Shown one piece after another: positions 24,817 through 33,871 of a DNA stretch of 64,000 nucleotides. The number at the start of each line of letters is the position of its first letter. Within the stretch, counting starts at the first letter, position 1. The stretch is taken from positions 1-64,000 of the forward strand of contig CADAEH010000005.1 of NCBI GenBank assembly GCA_902786855.1. The letters run 5' to 3'. Below the pieces are notes generated by a model, which searched no databases, was not told the origin of the DNA, and saw nothing but the letters and a program-made list of their open reading frames with translations. This DNA comes from an uncultured Eubacteriales bacterium (lineage in GTDB: Bacteria > Bacillota > Clostridia > Peptostreptococcales > Anaerovoracaceae). A program made the translations under genes and the position numbers.

Positions 24817-27041
24817 GAGATTTACGTAAAGCTGTACTGAACTGGTATTCGTTCGATCATGGAAACAGAGCCCTGGCTATGGGTCCTGATGCAGAAATAT
24901 TCGCGGAACTGATGGAAAGCAGAGGCCTGGAAACAGACCTTGCACCGGAAGAAAACGTCAAATATGATTATATTGCAGCTGTTGATCTGCTTGAGCATTC
25001 AAGTGAAGAGCCGGAGCAGATTTTAAAAGGACTGCATGAATTACTCACAGATGAAGGCGTTCTCCTGATCTGCTGCAGAAACCGGTTCGGCATTAATTAT
25101 CTGTGCGGTGGCATAGATGATATCGTAAAAACTCCAATGCAGGGCATCCGGGGAGAGGTGCATGGACTTATGGCACCGATGCAGATGAGGAATATCCTGC
25201 AGAAGGCTGGTTTTGCAGATCAGTACACATATTACATGATGCCTTATGCTGATTTTGTACAGGCAGTATATACGGACGCACATCTTCCGAAGGATAGTAT
25301 CCGGGACCGGGTATTCACATATGATCTGTACAGAAGTCCGTTTCTGGCTGCAGAAGATGATCTCTACGATGATATCGTACGTGAGAATATGCTGACTCAT
25401 ACTGCGAACGTTTTCCTGGTAGAATGCCGTAAAACGAAAGCAGCTGCAGTGAAACGGGTCGTATATGCTGCTCTTTCCACAGACAGGGGACCGGAGCATG
25501 GATTCGCTACGATCCTGTATTCTGATGGCACTGCCTGTAAAAAGGTTCTCTGGCCTGAGGGAAGAAAGAACCTGCAGAGATTATATGAAAATCTGGAGGC
25601 ATTGAAAAAGAGAGGCATACCTGTCGTAGATCAGAAACTGACAGAGAAAGGTATAGAAATGCCTCTTATAACGGATCCACAGCTGATGGAATACCTCAGA
25701 AAGCAGATCCTTAATGAAGATAAGGACGCATTTATCGGGGTGTTTCGTCAGATAGAGGAGGACATACTTGCATCTTCCGATACAGGCAGTATTTCTGAGG
25801 AAGAGGCAGAGACTCGCTGGGGCATACCGGCAGGACAGCTGGGAACAATTCTGAAAACAGGCTATATTGACATGATTCCTTTGAACGGCTTTTTTACAGA
25901 CGGACGGATCGTGTACTATGATCAGGAATTTATTCTTCAGAATTGCCCGCTCCGATACATAATGTTCAGAGCGATCCTGTATACATGGATCCATATCCCT
26001 GAAGCAGGAAAAATAATCGATATAAATGAAATAAAAGAACTGTTTGGACTTAATGGCCTGTGGGATCGCTTCTTTATATATGAACAAAGTTTCACAGAAG
26101 AAAACAGAAACCGTATAAAATACAGAAAAATATATGATTGCGCAATTATTGATCGTGCAGATATACAGAAGAGAGCTGCCGGTCTGGCTGCCGGGACGGT
26201 CATTTCACGCGTTCAGAAGGTGCAGCTTGAGCTTCTGAAGCAGGTCGACAGTATATGCCGGAAAAATGGGATCAGGTATATGGCTGTACATGGTACACTG
26301 CTCGGTGCGATTCGTCACAAAGGCTTTATCCCGTGGGATGATGATGTTGATATAGCAATGCTCAGAGAAGACTATGAAAAATTCATCCGGGTATGTGACG
26401 AACAATTGAGTGATGATTACTTCCTACAGACACCTGAGAGTGATCCGACCTGCTTTTACGGAGGTTACTGTAAACTCCGTGACAGCAGAACATCTGCTAC
26501 AGAATACAAAAACGCAGGGAAAGACTGCAACCAGGGCATATGGATCGATATTCTTCCACTGGATCACTGTCCGAAGGATGAACAGAAGCGTCGTGATCTT
26601 CAGAAAAAGATCACATTCTGGCAGAGGATACGGATGGCTCATCTCTATAAACACTGGACGAATGTTCTGTGGGACGTGAGAGGCGGAGAGGTCAGCCTTT
26701 ACTACATCCTCAGAAAAGGCATATCACAGGAGATCCCTTTGCGTAAACTAAAGGCTCTGTTCCAAAGCTGTACTCCGGAAGGTTACAGATCGATCCTGGC
26801 AAATTATTACGGAGACCGTGTAAACAGAAACTTTTATCCTGAGACGGAGTGCTCAGATCTGATAGAAATGCCTTTTGAGGACATGCAGATAATGGTTCCT
26901 GCAGCTTATGACAAATGGCTCAGACGGCGTTATGGTGATCGCTATATGGAGATGCCGGCTGCAAACCAGCGATACAGTCATTCAGGCGTCACATTTGACC
27001 CGGATACGCCGTTTACAGAGAAAATCAAGGAGAATCAATAA
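24813..27041 (+). CDS. Fusion: methyltransferase-like, kinase-like and LicD (third LicD)
   Basis: A 742-residue protein. About residues 1-210 look like a class I methyltransferase lacking a clear glycine motif I (YDYIAAVDLLEHS, then GVLLICCRNRFG). About 215-440 resemble the kinase-like segment seen in some polysaccharide proteins (DGTACKKVLWPEGR; RIVYYDQEFILQNCPL). About 465-742 are a complete LicD domain (GTLLGAIRHKGFIPWDDDVD near 490-510; DILPLDHCP). One polypeptide may thus combine a sugar-modifying and a phosphotransfer step. The start overlaps the previous stop (ATGA), and the stop overlaps the next start by one base. Confidence 0.75.
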   Translation: MRDLRKAVLNWYSFDHGNRALAMGPDAEIFAELMESRGLETDLAPEENVKYDYIAAVDLLEHSSEEPEQILKGLHELLTDEGVLLICCRNRFGINYLCGGIDDIVKTPMQGIRGEVHGLMAPMQMRNILQKAGFADQYTYYMMPYADFVQAVYTDAHLPKDSIRDRVFTYDLYRSPFLAAEDDLYDDIVRENMLTHTANVFLVECRKTKAAAVKRVVYAALSTDRGPEHGFATILYSDGTACKKVLWPEGRKNLQRLYENLEALKKRGIPVVDQKLTEKGIEMPLITDPQLMEYLRKQILNEDKDAFIGVFRQIEEDILASSDTGSISEEEAETRWGIPAGQLGTILKTGYIDMIPLNGFFTDGRIVYYDQEFILQNCPLRYIMFRAILYTWIHIPEAGKIIDINEIKELFGLNGLWDRFFIYEQSFTEENRNRIKYRKIYDCAIIDRADIQKRAAGLAAGTVISRVQKVQLELLKQVDSICRKNGIRYMAVHGTLLGAIRHKGFIPWDDDVDIAMLREDYEKFIRVCDEQLSDDYFLQTPESDPTCFYGGYCKLRDSRTSATEYKNAGKDCNQGIWIDILPLDHCPKDEQKRRDLQKKITFWQRIRMAHLYKHWTNVLWDVRGGEVSLYYILRKGISQEIPLRKLKALFQSCTPEGYRSILANYYGDRVNRNFYPETECSDLIEMPFEDMQIMVPAAYDKWLRRRYGDRYMEMPAANQRYSHSGVTFDPDTPFTEKIKENQ

Positions 27042-27481
27042 TGAAAGGGGAGCAGAAGCCTTATCAGATCGGATTGCTCATGGGAGTGTTCGACATGTTT
27101 CATATAGGACACCTGAATCTGATCAGAAGAGCGAAAGAACGGTGCGAATACCTGAGAGTGGGTGTTCTGAGCGATGAACTTGTAAAAAAATTCAAAGATA
27201 AATATCCTGTGATCCCTTTAGATGAGAGAATGGAGATCCTGGAAGCTATACGCTATGTAGACGAAGTGGTGGAAATCAATGATGATCCATCCCGGATAAT
27301 AGAGTGGAACCGGCGACCGTTTGACTGCTTTTTTTCCGGAGATGACTATAGGGGCAATACGTATTGGGACTGGGAACAGGGAGAACTCAGAAAACTTGGT
27401 GCAGATATTGAATTCTTCCCATATACGCAGAAGCAGAGCACAACGAAAATACGTAAAAAATTAGAAAAAGACGGTGAGTGA
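27041..27481 (+). CDS. TagD-like cytidylyltransferase
   Basis: A 146-residue nucleotidyltransferase with GVFDMFHIGH (HIGH at 21-24) and the QKQSTTKIRKK tail, a close match to glycerol-3-phosphate and related cytidylyltransferases that make CDP-activated alcohols. It is the second such domain in the operon, so two different CDP donors are probably made. One could serve LicD transfer. Tightly coupled: one-base overlap upstream and 3 bp before the next gene. Confidence 0.85.
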   Translation: MKGEQKPYQIGLLMGVFDMFHIGHLNLIRRAKERCEYLRVGVLSDELVKKFKDKYPVIPLDERMEILEAIRYVDEVVEINDDPSRIIEWNRRPFDCFFSGDDYRGNTYWDWEQGELRKLGADIEFFPYTQKQSTTKIRKKLEKDGE

Positions 27482-27484
27482 GAG

Positions 27485-28417
27485 ATGAAGACAACAATCG
27501 TAACGGGAGGAGCCGGATTTATAGGCTCGAACCTGTGCAGAAGGCTGCATGAAGAAGGCGATCATGTGATATGCATCGATAATCTCAGTTCAGGTTCTGA
27601 GAAAAATGTCAGGGATCTGCAGGGAAGCAGCAGATTTAAGTTGATCGTACATGACGTAACGGACCCGATAGATCTTAAAGCTGACAGGATCTATCATCTG
27701 GCATGTCCGGCAAGCCCTGTGTATTACCAGAAAGATCCGATCGCGACATCGAAGACGCTTTTTATGGGGTCTTTGAATATGCTTGAAGTGGCGAAGGCAA
27801 ACAGAGCCAGAATACTGCTGGCAAGTACGAGCGAGATATACGGCGAGCCTTTGATTCATCCGCAAATAGAAGAGTACCGCGGCAATGTGGAACCGAATGG
27901 TATCAGGTCCTGCTATGACGAGGGAAAGCGTATGGCAGAGTCCTTATTCTTTGACTACCATAGAATACATGGCATTGAGATTCGTGTGGTGCGTATATTT
28001 AATACATATGGCCCCGGAATGCTTCCTAACGATGGACGTGTCGTTTCAAACTTCATAGTTCAGGCACTTCAGGAAAAAGATCTGACCATTTATGGTGATG
28101 GATCTCAGACAAGAAGCCTGTGCTTTGTTGATGATACGGTTGAGGCCCTGATCAGGATGATGGAAGCACCAGATATAACAGGACCTGTCAATATAGGAAA
28201 TGATCATGAGCTCTCAGTAAAAGAAATTGCAGAACATATCATAAAGCTGACAGGCTCTTCTTCCAGAATGATCGCACTTCCACTTCCTGAAGACGATCCG
28301 ACGCGCAGAAGACCTGATATCACGAAAGCCAGAAAGATACTGGGCTGGGAACCATCTGTATCGGTAGACGAGGGACTCAGCAAAACTATAGATTACTTCA
28401 GAGAGCTGGTTTTGTAA
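27485..28417 (+). CDS. UDP-glucuronate decarboxylase-like SDR (UDP-xylose synthase)
   Basis: A 310-residue extended SDR. The NAD site is GGAGFIGS (8-15) and the catalytic pair is in SCYDEGKR (Tyr about 143, Lys about 147). Family-specific motifs are HLACPASPVYYQKDP and TSEIYGEPLIHPQ. These match UXS, which converts UDP-glucuronate to UDP-xylose, more than epimerases. The predicted donor would be a pentose for one of the GT2 enzymes. No UDP-glucose dehydrogenase lies in the window, so it must be elsewhere or the substrate differs. Confidence 0.82.
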   Translation: MKTTIVTGGAGFIGSNLCRRLHEEGDHVICIDNLSSGSEKNVRDLQGSSRFKLIVHDVTDPIDLKADRIYHLACPASPVYYQKDPIATSKTLFMGSLNMLEVAKANRARILLASTSEIYGEPLIHPQIEEYRGNVEPNGIRSCYDEGKRMAESLFFDYHRIHGIEIRVVRIFNTYGPGMLPNDGRVVSNFIVQALQEKDLTIYGDGSQTRSLCFVDDTVEALIRMMEAPDITGPVNIGNDHELSVKEIAEHIIKLTGSSSRMIALPLPEDDPTRRRPDITKARKILGWEPSVSVDEGLSKTIDYFRELVL

Positions 28418-28429
28418 GGAGACATGAGA

Positions 28430-29668
28430 ATGATCAAAGTAACGGTTGTAATACCTGTCTATAATGTAGAGGCGTACCTGCCTGCTTGTCTTGACAGTGT
28501 GCTTGGGCAGAGCCTTGAAGAAATCGAAATCATTTGCATCGATGATGCTTCGCCGGACAGATGCGGTGCTATTCTGGACGAGTATGCAGAAAAAGATAAA
28601 AGAGTGAAAGTCATACATCTTCCTGAAAATCATAAGCAGGGCTATGGCCGTAACAGAGGGGAAGAAGCTGCCCGGGGCAAATATATATATTTTCTGGACT
28701 CTGATGACATGATCACCGGTACAGCGCTTGAAGAAATGTATGAGATCGCAGAGGCGGACAAGCTCGATGGGATCATATTTGACTCTCAGGTACTGTATGA
28801 ATCAGAAGAGCTCAGAAAGAAGCATCATCTGGCATATCCGCCAAAACGCAGCGGACACTATGAAGATGCAGTTATGACAGGGTCTGATCTGCTGGACGCT
28901 TTTGTGGCACAGAAAGAATGGAATGTTTATGTTCAGCGTCAGTTCTGGAGACGGGAGTACCTTCAGGAGAATGATATCTATTCTACGGAAGGAATAGAAC
29001 ATGAAGACGAAATTTTTTCTTTCAAGGCCATGCTGCTGGCAGAACGCATGAGATATGTGCCAAAAGACTGGTTTATTCGCAGATATCGTGAAGGCTCTGT
29101 CATGACCAGAGGATATACAGATGATGATTTTCACGGGTACTTCATATGTTTCCGTGAAATGATCGATTTTGCAGAAAAATACGGCAAAAAAAGCGATGGC
29201 GCTCTGGAAAACATCTATCACATGTATGAGCGTATGCTTGCACTTTATCCACAGTTCTCTGCACAGGAGGATCCTCTTTCATGGTTCAGGACAGAAGAGG
29301 AAAAGAGAGCTTATAGGTTTTTCGCCTATGAACAGGATCTGAATGATCATTATCGTTCGTCGATCAACAAGATGAATCGGCTCGTGCCGCTTGATACTAA
29401 GATCTGGATCTATGGAGCAGGAGCAATAGGAGTCAGAGTTTGCCGCAGGTTTTTACGGGACGGAAATCAGGTCCGGGGATTCCTGGTCACAAACATCAGC
29501 GGTAATTCCGAAAAGCTGTTTGGTCTGCCTGTAATCGAGCAGGCACAGGCAGATATCGGGGAAGATGAACTGGTAATTGTTGCAGTGAACAATAAACTGA
29601 AGCCTGAGATATGCAGTCTGCTGGAAAAACGAGGGGTTAAATTCGCTGAATATCCAACATGGAGATAA
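28430..29668 (+). CDS. GT2 glycosyltransferase with C-terminal Rossmann-like module
   Basis: A 412-residue protein. The GT2 domain is at about 1-310 (TVVIPVYNVEAYLPACLDSV; FLDSDDMI; acceptor-side EHEDEIFSF). The C-terminal about 320-412 is a Rossmann-like module (IWIYGAGAIGVRVCRRF) like those of neighbouring proteins. ATG 28430 is chosen over 28424 because AAGGAG lies 8 bp from it and only 2 bp from the other. It probably acts in the cytoplasm on the growing polymer. Confidence 0.85.
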   Translation: MIKVTVVIPVYNVEAYLPACLDSVLGQSLEEIEIICIDDASPDRCGAILDEYAEKDKRVKVIHLPENHKQGYGRNRGEEAARGKYIYFLDSDDMITGTALEEMYEIAEADKLDGIIFDSQVLYESEELRKKHHLAYPPKRSGHYEDAVMTGSDLLDAFVAQKEWNVYVQRQFWRREYLQENDIYSTEGIEHEDEIFSFKAMLLAERMRYVPKDWFIRRYREGSVMTRGYTDDDFHGYFICFREMIDFAEKYGKKSDGALENIYHMYERMLALYPQFSAQEDPLSWFRTEEEKRAYRFFAYEQDLNDHYRSSINKMNRLVPLDTKIWIYGAGAIGVRVCRRFLRDGNQVRGFLVTNISGNSEKLFGLPVIEQAQADIGEDELVIVAVNNKLKPEICSLLEKRGVKFAEYPTWR

Positions 29669-29669
29669 T

Positions 29670-32210
29670 ATGACCGAAGTTGAATATGTAATTGCCGGAT
29701 TCGATGAAAAATTTCATACTTTTAAGGAAAGCAAGATAGTATTGCACGGATCCCGTGAATATGCAGAAGCCATCATAGACCGTTTTCACAGCAGTTATCA
29801 TTTCACCGGAGTTATGAGCAAAGACCCTATAGAAGGTGAGTGTTTTCATGGACTCAGGGTTCTGCGCGAAGAAGACATCCCACAGCTGGACATAGACATG
29901 ATCATTCTGACTGAACGTGTCAAATACGCTGAAGCGGTGTACATGTCAATCAGCAGGATATGCAAAGAAAATGGTATTCTTCTGTACAACATGTATGGTC
30001 TTGATGAGCATAAAGTTCATGCAGAAATAGAAGCGTGCGAATACAAAAGTGCCAGGGGCTGGGAAGAAATATGCCGCCCTTATGATGTGATTGCCTTTGA
30101 GGTGGTTGACACTTTAAGTGTTATTGTTGGGTCAAAATGGTATGAACAGGATGAGACTATACGTCCTGTCTTTCAGGAATTGCTCCCGTGGCTGTTAGCA
30201 GAGGGCAAAGATATACAACTGAGTCTGCGTAAATCCAGCCCGGAGGAAAAGCAGATCACCATACTCAGGGAGTCCGGACTGATCCCTGACCTTGATAGCC
30301 GGCTGATCAGACGACAGGGCGAAGATCTGTCGTTCAGGACTCTCGTAGAAAACAATGCCGGAAAAAAGATTCTCTATATAGGTTCCGGTCTGGTAAATGA
30401 GTGTATCCTGCCACGCTGCTATGGTATAGATACTTACAGATATGTTACACCGTTTTTTGACTGTTTTGCGCCGATACCCGGTGATGAATATGATCGGATC
30501 GCATTTTCTGAGAACCTCAGGGAACAAGTCATTTCCGCTATCATGGAAGCGGATGTGGTATCGTTTGACATTTTTGACACGCTCATTCAGCGTATGACTC
30601 TGATCCCGACAGATGTCTATCTTATTGTTGAAAATAAAGCGAAAGCGAAAGGACTGCCTGCAGACCATTTTGCGCAGATGCGTCTGGAAACAGAAAGAGA
30701 ACTGAGTCTTCCGAATATTTATGAAATATATGATGCACTGGAACGCAAATGCGGGTGGAGCTCAGAAGAAAGAAGAAAAATGATCGATCTGGAACTGGCT
30801 ACAGAACGTCTGGTGATCCATCCCAGAACGGAGATCACAGAGCTTCTGAAGTTTGCTGCTGCGCAGAAAAAAACAGTAGTACTTACGAGTGATATGTATC
30901 TACCGGAGACTGTTCTCAGGCAAATACTTGCAGATAACGGAATCGAAGGCTACAGTGAGCTATTCGTTTCCTGCGATATCCGAAAATCAAAATACGATGG
31001 ACTCTATGAAAAGCTGGGGTCTCTTTGTACTGATAAAGAAAGAATACTGCATATCGGTAACGACATACAGGCAGACGGAACCTGCTGCGATAAATATGGT
31101 ATCAAAAGTATGATTCTTCCTTCAGCCCTGGCGATGGCCTGTGCCGGCAACTGGCGCAGAAGTGTTGAGTGTGCTGAATCCCTTATGGAAAGATGCCTTG
31201 TCGGGATGAGCATTGCAGAGATGTTCAGAGATCCGTTCTGTAATCCGAATCTGAAGGAGCTGCCTTCGGAGGAGAGGCTGCGCAGGTTTGCCGCAGGAGT
31301 AACAGGACCGTTGGTGACAGGATATATGACCTGGCTTATCCATGAACTCAGGAAGGCCGCATTCGATAAGGTGCTGTTTCTGGCCAGAGATGGTTACATG
31401 CCTGAGAGGATCTACCGGAAAATCCAGCTGGAGCCTCCTTTGCCTGAGTCCGTCTATTTTTATGCGAACAGACATGCAGCTTTCCTGACATGTGCTGACG
31501 AGAGAACAGCAATGGAATGGGTCGCATATGTAGGAAAATGGTCCGGTCTGAAAGGACTTGATATCCTGAAAAAAATATACTGTATGGATGACAAGGATAT
31601 AATCCCTCCATATGAAGGAGAAACAGCAGAAGAACTGTTGATGAGAAATATGCCCGGGATCAGGAAAATCGCAGCTGCAGCAAGAACCGGATATAAAGCC
31701 TATGCAGATCAATGCGGACTGAAGGAAGGAAAATCATATGCTGTTGTTGATTTCATCGCAACAGGATCAACACAGATGTATCTGGATAAGAGCCTTCCGA
31801 TGGAGTTTAAAGGTTTTTATTTTGGAAATTATGAAGAAAACAGATGCGAGATACAGGATTATTTAAGAGGTGATAATCCAACTCTTCTTTCGAATTATAT
31901 TGAGCTGGAATCGTTTTTCTCCGCTCCGGAGCCTTCCATCGAACGTATAGCAACAGATGGCACAGTTGAGTTTCAACAGGAGGTGCGTACTGATCAGGAA
32001 ATCGAAGACCTGAAGTATGTACTTGACAGATCAGAGAAATTTGCCGGAACATTTTTTGAACTGTTTTACGAGGAGGGAGAATTCATAAGACCTGTTATTA
32101 CAGAAGAAATGTTTGCAGCGGATGGTTATCATTGGGTGCAGCAGAATGCCTATGATGACTGGCTGAAGAAGCAGATCCAGACAAGAAAGTGGAAGGGCGG
32201 AAGAAAATGA
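29670..32210 (+). CDS. Rossmann plus degenerate HAD plus active HAD protein (COG5610-like)
   Basis: An 846-residue protein. Residues about 18-110 are a Rossmann-like module. About 137-283 are a degraded HAD domain in which motif I is FEVVDTL, motif II is LSLRKSS and motif IV is GSG. About 296-500 are a full HAD phosphatase (FDIFDTL, LTSDMYL, KSKYDGL, HIGNDIQAD). About 530-846 are the conserved C-terminal region of COG5610-type proteins (VLFLARDGYMPERIY). The active HAD has the expected Asp nucleophile and acid, while the first copy has lost all the catalytic positions I could align. One base separates it from the upstream gene. It may hydrolyse a sugar- or polyol-phosphate. Confidence 0.8.
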   Translation: MTEVEYVIAGFDEKFHTFKESKIVLHGSREYAEAIIDRFHSSYHFTGVMSKDPIEGECFHGLRVLREEDIPQLDIDMIILTERVKYAEAVYMSISRICKENGILLYNMYGLDEHKVHAEIEACEYKSARGWEEICRPYDVIAFEVVDTLSVIVGSKWYEQDETIRPVFQELLPWLLAEGKDIQLSLRKSSPEEKQITILRESGLIPDLDSRLIRRQGEDLSFRTLVENNAGKKILYIGSGLVNECILPRCYGIDTYRYVTPFFDCFAPIPGDEYDRIAFSENLREQVISAIMEADVVSFDIFDTLIQRMTLIPTDVYLIVENKAKAKGLPADHFAQMRLETERELSLPNIYEIYDALERKCGWSSEERRKMIDLELATERLVIHPRTEITELLKFAAAQKKTVVLTSDMYLPETVLRQILADNGIEGYSELFVSCDIRKSKYDGLYEKLGSLCTDKERILHIGNDIQADGTCCDKYGIKSMILPSALAMACAGNWRRSVECAESLMERCLVGMSIAEMFRDPFCNPNLKELPSEERLRRFAAGVTGPLVTGYMTWLIHELRKAAFDKVLFLARDGYMPERIYRKIQLEPPLPESVYFYANRHAAFLTCADERTAMEWVAYVGKWSGLKGLDILKKIYCMDDKDIIPPYEGETAEELLMRNMPGIRKIAAAARTGYKAYADQCGLKEGKSYAVVDFIATGSTQMYLDKSLPMEFKGFYFGNYEENRCEIQDYLRGDNPTLLSNYIELESFFSAPEPSIERIATDGTVEFQQEVRTDQEIEDLKYVLDRSEKFAGTFFELFYEEGEFIRPVITEEMFAADGYHWVQQNAYDDWLKKQIQTRKWKGGRK

Positions 32211-33871
32211 TCAAACATTACAAGACAATCAGATCCTCTTTAAAAGAAAAGAACATCTACATCTGGGATGTCGGCATCAGATGTATACAAGTGTTTTCGC
32301 ACCTTGCATGCCGCGGCATACGTGTCAAAGGATTTGTAACAAATTTCGATGAATATGTTGGCAATACTATCTGCGCACTGCCTGTCATCTCACCTGAGGA
32401 GTTTGCAGCAGATGAAAATGGGATCATAATCGTTCATGATGCCGTGGGTCCCGGAACATTCAGTCTGGTTTGCGGATACGGAGCTGCATTCAGATACAGC
32501 GATGCCATGCAAATCAACGAGGACCTAGAGGGTGCAGAGTTTTATCTGTATGGGACAGGGGCGCATGCCTGGAAGATAATAAAGGATCTTAAAAACCGTG
32601 ATATGATTCTTAAGGCCTTCATTGAGAGCAACCCGGACTGCGCCGGAAAGATTCTGGATATACCGGTTATTACCCCCGGTGATCTTTCTCCTGCCGGACA
32701 TGCAACAGTGATCATTTCTTCCGAATCTCAGAGGTGGAGCCTGGAAATGCTTGAGACATTGTGCAGGAATGGATTCAAAGGTGATGTTTATGTCAGCGAA
32801 TTGCTTCCATTCTCAGACAGATGGGGCCTGGACCCTTTTTTGATGCTTGACCTGGTGGCGCGTGAACAGAGAAAACTGTTTCTTTGTTGTGAGGAAGAAC
32901 TCGGCAGCGAATGGCTTCATTCCATGCTTGAGCTGTATGGATTCAGTTATACCCGGGAAGTGTGCTATGAAGGATCGGAGCAGCGGGGTCTTGAAGATAT
33001 ATGGTCATTGGCAGAGGAAGATCCGGAACAGAGTGCACTGCTGATTTTTGCGCTGGATCCGGGAAGAAGAGCAGATATCATAGAAGCTGCAAAAGAGATC
33101 GGATTTACAGAAGAAGGCAGAAATTATTCAGGTATACAGGAATGTTGTTATAACAGAGCACATCTGGCAGGCCCGCTTTTATATGAAGTAGATAAAAGGT
33201 TAGTGTTCAGTCTGGATTATTCGCCTGTTGGCGGAATACCCGGGTGGGCCATATATGGAAACGAGGAAAAGGCAACAAAGAAAATTCTTGTGCTTGGAGG
33301 AAGTACTTCATCTGAAGTATATATTCCGGAAAACTGGGTATCAAGGTTACAAAGGCTATGCACGGAGCATGGTTTCCATACAGCTGTATATAATGGGGCT
33401 TATGAGGGGAATATGGCCATCGATGAACTCATCAGACTGACAAGAGGCCTGCAGACCATAAGACCCGATATCGTGATAAGTATGAGCGGTCTGAATGATC
33501 TGAAGCCTGCACTCAACAAGTTTGAAAAACATTATGGCGAAAATGAGGTTGAACACTGGCGGAGAATCGAGCTATACATGAAAGAAATGACTGAAGCTGA
33601 AGGCGCGGCTTTTTTCGCTTTCATGCAGCCGATCAACAACTGTATGAGAGCATCATCGCTTGATGAAGCTCTGATGTTTATTCAGGAGGGACATTTCAAC
33701 AGAAAAACAAGCAGTATGGATCTCGTTTCCTCAGATGACTTTTACTGCAATATGATCGATCGTTTTCATCACAGACCGGGAATGTTCATTGACTCATCCC
33801 ACTATTCCGGACCCGGTCATGAGGAGATAGCGAAATACGTATTTGAAATAATAAAAGGAGCATTGGCTTAA
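32207..33871 (+). CDS. Two Rossmann-like modules plus SGNH hydrolase
   Basis: A 554-residue protein. Two consecutive Rossmann-like modules (NIYIWDVGIRCIQVF at about 17-30; EFYLYGTGAHAWKII at about 110-125) are followed by a C-terminal SGNH/GDSL hydrolase. That domain has GGSTSS with the nucleophile Ser near 367, block SGLNDLK, and DSSHYSGPGH near the end supplying Asp/His. SGNH enzymes in such clusters add or remove O-acetyl groups. No signal peptide, so it acts inside the cell. ATG 32207 overlaps the previous stop (ATGA). A GTG at 32189 is in frame but further upstream. Confidence 0.78.
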   Translation: MIKHYKTIRSSLKEKNIYIWDVGIRCIQVFSHLACRGIRVKGFVTNFDEYVGNTICALPVISPEEFAADENGIIIVHDAVGPGTFSLVCGYGAAFRYSDAMQINEDLEGAEFYLYGTGAHAWKIIKDLKNRDMILKAFIESNPDCAGKILDIPVITPGDLSPAGHATVIISSESQRWSLEMLETLCRNGFKGDVYVSELLPFSDRWGLDPFLMLDLVAREQRKLFLCCEEELGSEWLHSMLELYGFSYTREVCYEGSEQRGLEDIWSLAEEDPEQSALLIFALDPGRRADIIEAAKEIGFTEEGRNYSGIQECCYNRAHLAGPLLYEVDKRLVFSLDYSPVGGIPGWAIYGNEEKATKKILVLGGSTSSEVYIPENWVSRLQRLCTEHGFHTAVYNGAYEGNMAIDELIRLTRGLQTIRPDIVISMSGLNDLKPALNKFEKHYGENEVEHWRRIELYMKEMTEAEGAAFFAFMQPINNCMRASSLDEALMFIQEGHFNRKTSSMDLVSSDDFYCNMIDRFHHRPGMFIDSSHYSGPGHEEIAKYVFEIIKGALA

